Below are positions 61,126 through 64,000 of a stretch of DNA of 64,000 nt, piece after piece. The stretch lies in assembly GCF_019856455.1 (NCBI RefSeq), contig NZ_CP082205.1, positions 2,497,055-2,561,054 of the forward strand, written 5' to 3'. The notes under the pieces were generated by a model, which saw nothing but the letters and a program-made list of their open reading frames with translations, did no database searches and had not been told where the DNA came from. The position numbers were made by a program, and so were the translations under genes. The stretch is from Streptococcus suis (lineage in GTDB: Bacteria; Bacillota; Bacilli; Lactobacillales; Streptococcaceae). Each line of letters begins with the position of its first letter. Positions within the stretch are counted from its first letter, which is position 1.

Positions 61126-61603
61126 ACTTATGATATGGGCTTCCCTGCTGAATCATAAATGCACGATAAATCTGCTCGATGAGAACTAATTTCATTAGTT
61201 GATGGGGAAGTGTCAACTGTCCAAAACTCATCAACAAATTAGCTCTTTTTTTAATACAAGAATCGAGACCCAAACTACCACCGATGATAAAAGTTATATC
61301 TGAATACCCATTTACTGCAATGTCAGATATCTTTTGACTAAATTCTTCCGATGGAAATTGTTTGCCTTCTATCGCTAAGGCAATGACAAAATCTCGCTCT
61401 CCAATTTTAGACATAATTCTATCGGCTTCTTTTTTTAATATTTGTTCATTCTCTGCCTGACTGGCTTTATCTGGTGTTTTTTCATCAGGAAGCTCAATCA
61501 TATCCAACTTAGCAAATCGTCCCAATCGTTTACTATATTCTGCAATACCTTCTTTGAGGTACTTTTCTTTCAATTTTCCAACGGTAATCAATTTTATTTT
61601 CAT
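61124..61603 (-). CDS. rlmH: 23S rRNA (pseudouridine1915-N3)-methyltransferase RlmH
   Basis: SPOUT methyltransferase of 159 residues, the usual length, acting on helix 69 of 23S rRNA. The cofactor knot is seen in [20 protein letters not shown] and the C-terminal [18 protein letters not shown]. The start [11 protein letters not shown] at 61603 matches family starts; the extension to 61627 is not needed. It diverges from htrA as in other streptococcal origin regions. Confidence 0.95.
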   Translation of the reverse strand: MKIKLITVGKLKEKYLKEGIAEYSKRLGRFAKLDMIELPDEKTPDKASQAENEQILKKEADRIMSKIGERDFVIALAIEGKQFPSEEFSQKISDIAVNGYSDITFIIGGSLGLDSCIKKRANLLMSFGQLTLPHQLMKLVLIEQIYRAFMIQQGSPYHK

Positions 61604-61617
61604 AAAATAATTGTAAC

Positions 61618-61714
61618 ATATCCACAAGCGTACGACAGAAAATATTTTTAGAAAATCAGGATATGGCTACAGTTTTTCACATAATTCACAGAGTTATCCA
61701 CAGGTTGTGGATTG
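61618..61714. promoter_or_regulatory. DnaA boxes between rlmH and htrA
   Basis: ATATCCACA (61618-61626), TTTTTCACA (61673-61681), TAATTCACA (61682-61690), the perfect box TTATCCACA (61694-61702) and TGTGGATTG (61706-61714). The last four lie within 42 bases. They overlap the likely htrA promoter, so DnaA could regulate htrA or use the region as a second origin subcluster. Confidence 0.65.
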
Positions 61715-61794
61715 ATTTTTGAAAACTTTAAGCTATAATTAAGAAAGCAAGAGTAATCTTAAAGAAAATTAAAGAAATGGAAAGGATTCCTTAT

Positions 61795-62973
61795 ATGAAA
61801 AAATATTTGAAATTTGCGATTTTATTTGTAATTGGATTTTTGGGTGGTCTTATCGGGGCCTTATCAGCCTCTTTCTTCCAACCACAGATTCAACAAGCAA
61901 ATTCTGCTATCACTAGTGTCAGCAATGTTCAATATAATAATGAAACTTCCACCACAAAAGCTGTAGAGAAAGTACAAAATGCTGTTGTGTCTGTTATTAA
62001 TTACCAAAAGTCAGCCAACAATAGTCTTGGTGCTATCTTTGGAAATATTGAATCATCTGACGAACTAGCTGTTGCTGGAGAGGGGTCTGGGGTTATCTAT
62101 AAAAAAGATGGTCAATATGCCTATGTTGTGACAAATACGCATGTTATTAATAACGCAGAAAAGATTGATATTCTTTTAGCATCTGGAGAAAAAATCAGCG
62201 GTGAACTCGTTGGTTCCGATACCTATTCTGATATAGCTGTTATAAAAATATCAGCAGATAAAGTCACTGCTGTTGCTGAATTTGCTGATTCCGATACAAT
62301 TAAAGTTGGAGAAACTGCTATCGCAATTGGTAGTCCTCTAGGTAGCGTCTACGCCAATACAGTTACTCAAGGTATTATTTCTAGCCTAAGTCGGACAGTT
62401 ACTTCACAATCAGAAGATGGTCAAACAATCTCAACCAACGCTATTCAAACCGATACAGCTATCAACCCTGGAAACTCTGGAGGACCATTGATTAATATCC
62501 AAGGACAAGTTATTGGTATCACCTCTAGCAAAATCACCTCAAGTTCTGTAAGTAGCTCAGGTGTGGCTGTGGAAGGGATGGGATTCGCTATTCCTGCAAA
62601 TGATGCCGTAGCCATTATCAATCAACTAGAGAAAGCTGGAAAAGTTAGCCGACCTGCTCTTGGAGTTCATATGGTTAACTTGACGACCTTGTCAACTAGT
62701 CAATTAGAAAAGGCTGGATTATCAAATACAGAATTAACATCCGGTGTCGTAATTGTCTCTACACAAAGTGGACTACCTGCAGATGGAAAATTAGAAACTT
62801 TTGATGTTATTACTGAGATTGACGGAGAAGCTATTCAAAATAAGAGTGACCTCCAGAGCGCTCTCTACAAACATCAAATTGGAGATACAATCACTGTAAC
62901 TTATTACCGCAATAATCAGAAACAAACTGTTGACATTAAGTTGACACATTCTACAGAAGAACTTAGCGAATAA
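61795..62973 (+). CDS. htrA: Serine protease HtrA (DegP family)
   Basis: Membrane-anchored surface quality-control protease of 392 residues. It has an N-terminal membrane segment (about 5-24), a trypsin-like domain with the triad His116 (TNTHVIN), Asp146 (SDIAVIK) and Ser228 (GNSGGPL), and one PDZ domain (about 285-385). The ATG at 61795 follows AAAGGA with good spacing. Adjacent parB and oriC are the standard streptococcal arrangement. Confidence 0.95.
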   Translation: MKKYLKFAILFVIGFLGGLIGALSASFFQPQIQQANSAITSVSNVQYNNETSTTKAVEKVQNAVVSVINYQKSANNSLGAIFGNIESSDELAVAGEGSGVIYKKDGQYAYVVTNTHVINNAEKIDILLASGEKISGELVGSDTYSDIAVIKISADKVTAVAEFADSDTIKVGETAIAIGSPLGSVYANTVTQGIISSLSRTVTSQSEDGQTISTNAIQTDTAINPGNSGGPLINIQGQVIGITSSKITSSSVSSSGVAVEGMGFAIPANDAVAIINQLEKAGKVSRPALGVHMVNLTTLSTSQLEKAGLSNTELTSGVVIVSTQSGLPADGKLETFDVITEIDGEAIQNKSDLQSALYKHQIGDTITVTYYRNNQKQTVDIKLTHSTEELSE

Positions 62974-62980
62974 TTGACAA

Positions 62981-63018
62981 ATGAGACTTTACACAATTGT
63001 AAAGTCTCATTTTTTTTG
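62981..63018 (+). terminator. Terminator of htrA
   Basis: ATGAGACTTTAC / GTAAAGTCTCAT perfect 12-bp stem followed by eight T. Confidence 0.9.
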
Positions 63019-63033
63019 CTAGAATAAGGATAT

Positions 63034-63798
63034 ATGGAAGAATTACGTACACTAAATATTTCAGAAATCCATCCCAATCCCTATCAGCCAAGAATTCATT
63101 TTGATGAAAAGGAGCTACTTGAGCTCGCTCAATCTATTAAGGAAAATGGCTTAATTCAACCGATTATTGTAAGAAAATCTTCTATTATCGGATACGAATT
63201 ATTAGCTGGAGAAAGAAGGTTGCGAGCCAGTCAATTAGCTGGACTGACTACAATACCAGCAGTGGTAAAGGAACTAACTGATGATGATTTACTCTATCAG
63301 GCTATCATAGAGAATCTACAGCGTTCTAACTTAAATCCGATAGAAGAAGCAGCCTCTTATCAAAAATTGATTAGTAGAGGGTTAACGCATGATGAAGTTG
63401 CTCAAATCATGGGAAAATCAAGACCATATATCAGTAATTTATTGCGCCTACTAAATCTATCATCTCAGACTAAACAAGCTGTAGAAGAAGGAAAAATTTC
63501 ACAAGGGCACGCGCGACAATTGGTGTCATTTTCAGAAGAAAAGCAAGCCGAATGGGTTCAACTCATTTTATCAAAGGATTTAAGTGTGCGTACGCTTGAA
63601 AAATTAATGGCTGTAAATAAGAAAAAACACACTAAGCTTAAACAACGCGACCAATTTTTAAAAGAACAGGAAGATTCACTCAGTAAAACTCTTGGAACAG
63701 CTACAAAAATTATCAAGAAGAAAAACGGGAGCGGAGAAATTCGGATTAGCTTTAATGACCTCGATGAATTCGAAAGAATTATCAACAATTTTAAATAG
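63034..63798 (+). CDS. parB: Chromosome-partitioning protein ParB (Spo0J)
   Basis: A 254-residue CTP-dependent DNA clamp that loads at parS and spreads, recruiting SMC to the origin region. The N-terminal ParB/sulfiredoxin domain holds the CTP-binding motif GERRLRAS (about 61-68) and NPYQPR. The helix-turn-helix is LTHDEVAQIMGKSRPYISNLLRLL (about 118-141), and the C-terminal dimerisation helix is basic. No parA is adjacent, as is usual in streptococci. Its targets are the parS sites at 61110 and 41839. Confidence 0.95.
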   Translation: MEELRTLNISEIHPNPYQPRIHFDEKELLELAQSIKENGLIQPIIVRKSSIIGYELLAGERRLRASQLAGLTTIPAVVKELTDDDLLYQAIIENLQRSNLNPIEEAASYQKLISRGLTHDEVAQIMGKSRPYISNLLRLLNLSSQTKQAVEEGKISQGHARQLVSFSEEKQAEWVQLILSKDLSVRTLEKLMAVNKKKHTKLKQRDQFLKEQEDSLSKTLGTATKIIKKKNGSGEIRISFNDLDEFERIINNFK

Positions 63799-63824
63799 AC
63801 TTGTTTACAATTTATTTTTATAAA

Positions 63825-64000
63825 CACTCTTTTCCACACTAAAATCATTACAAAAAGTCAGGACCAGCAAAGGTTCTGACTTTTATTCACATCTTGTGGA
63901 AAACTTTTCTTAACAGTGTGGATTTTTAAAATTATCTGTGGAAAACTTTTGTTTTTTATGGTACACTATTCTAACGAATATAATGTGAAAGGGGGAAAAT
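63825..64000 (+). other. oriC: oriC (left part) with DnaA boxes before dnaA
   Basis: Boxes: TTTTCCACA (63830-63838), TTATTCACA (63883-63891), TGTGGAAAA (63895-63903), TGTGGATTT (63917-63925) and TGTGGAAAA (63937-63945). All are near-consensus rather than perfect. A GGGGG ribosome binding site (63991-63995) ends 5 bases from the window edge, so the dnaA ATG should begin at about 64001. Confidence 0.88.
63853..63886 (+). terminator. Terminator of parB within oriC
   Basis: AAAAGTCAGGACC / GGTTCTGACTTTT stem with one mismatch and T-rich flank, between the first two DnaA boxes. Confidence 0.8.

Overview
The window looks like a Streptococcus chromosome, most like S. suis or a close relative. This rests on protein content, low GC, gene order and the insertion-sequence mix; no database search was possible. 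The right edge is the replication origin: htrA, parB, a run of DnaA boxes and a ribosome binding site just before the expected dnaA start. The window is therefore the roughly 64 kb immediately preceding dnaA.

Layout. 1-6954: maltodextrin uptake and breakdown (malX 3' end, malC, malD, malA, malR, type I pullulanase). 7106-15960: mostly minus-strand housekeeping genes (nrdI with NrdR boxes, a YitT protein, aspS, an acetyltransferase, an aldo/keto reductase, a glycosyltransferase, a surface metallophosphoesterase and a fumarate-reductase-like lipoprotein), with a tight cluster of four DnaA boxes at 12947-12998. 16051-19553: an IS200-type element, a thioredoxin-like gene broken by a stop codon, rpsD with a long structured leader, and a TlpA/CcdA thiol-disulfide pair. 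19653-21367: a BOX element interrupted by an IS110-family element. 21405-30755: a minus-strand run from mnmA through an RpiB/LacB-type isomerase, three Nudix genes, mnmG, gdpP, rplI and dnaB to veg. 30974-35602: sdaAB-sdaAA, a hairpin-rich repeat, a membrane-anchored protein and a two-component system.

35693-38765 is an ISL3-family element carrying a second, apparently identical IS110 copy. 38806-45951 holds a LysM surface protein, the ECF transporter core (ecfT, ecfA2, ecfA1), pgsA, rodZ and two M16-type peptidases. 46025-47505: yaaA (S4) and recF. 47562-49064: an IS4-family element inserted in the loop of the recF/guaB terminator. 49091-50572: guaB. 50702-53327: an IS30 element broken by an IS630 element, among short repeats. 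53460-54735: trpS with a T-box. 54840-60015: YitT, ABC-F and YfhO proteins. 60084-60418: tRNA-Asn, tRNA-Glu and tRNA-Arg. 60416-64000: a DUF1275 protein, rlmH, htrA, parB and oriC.

Two parS sites (41839, 61110) and a one-mismatch variant (11030) fit the ParB gene at 63034. The most unusual signals are: the same short hairpin motif in the rpsD leader and in the BOX element; a candidate guide-RNA region in the two IS110 copies, which share an insertion target; the DnaA-box cluster 51 kb from oriC; and insertion sequences sitting inside terminators. No CRISPR array, prophage or recognisable defence system was seen.
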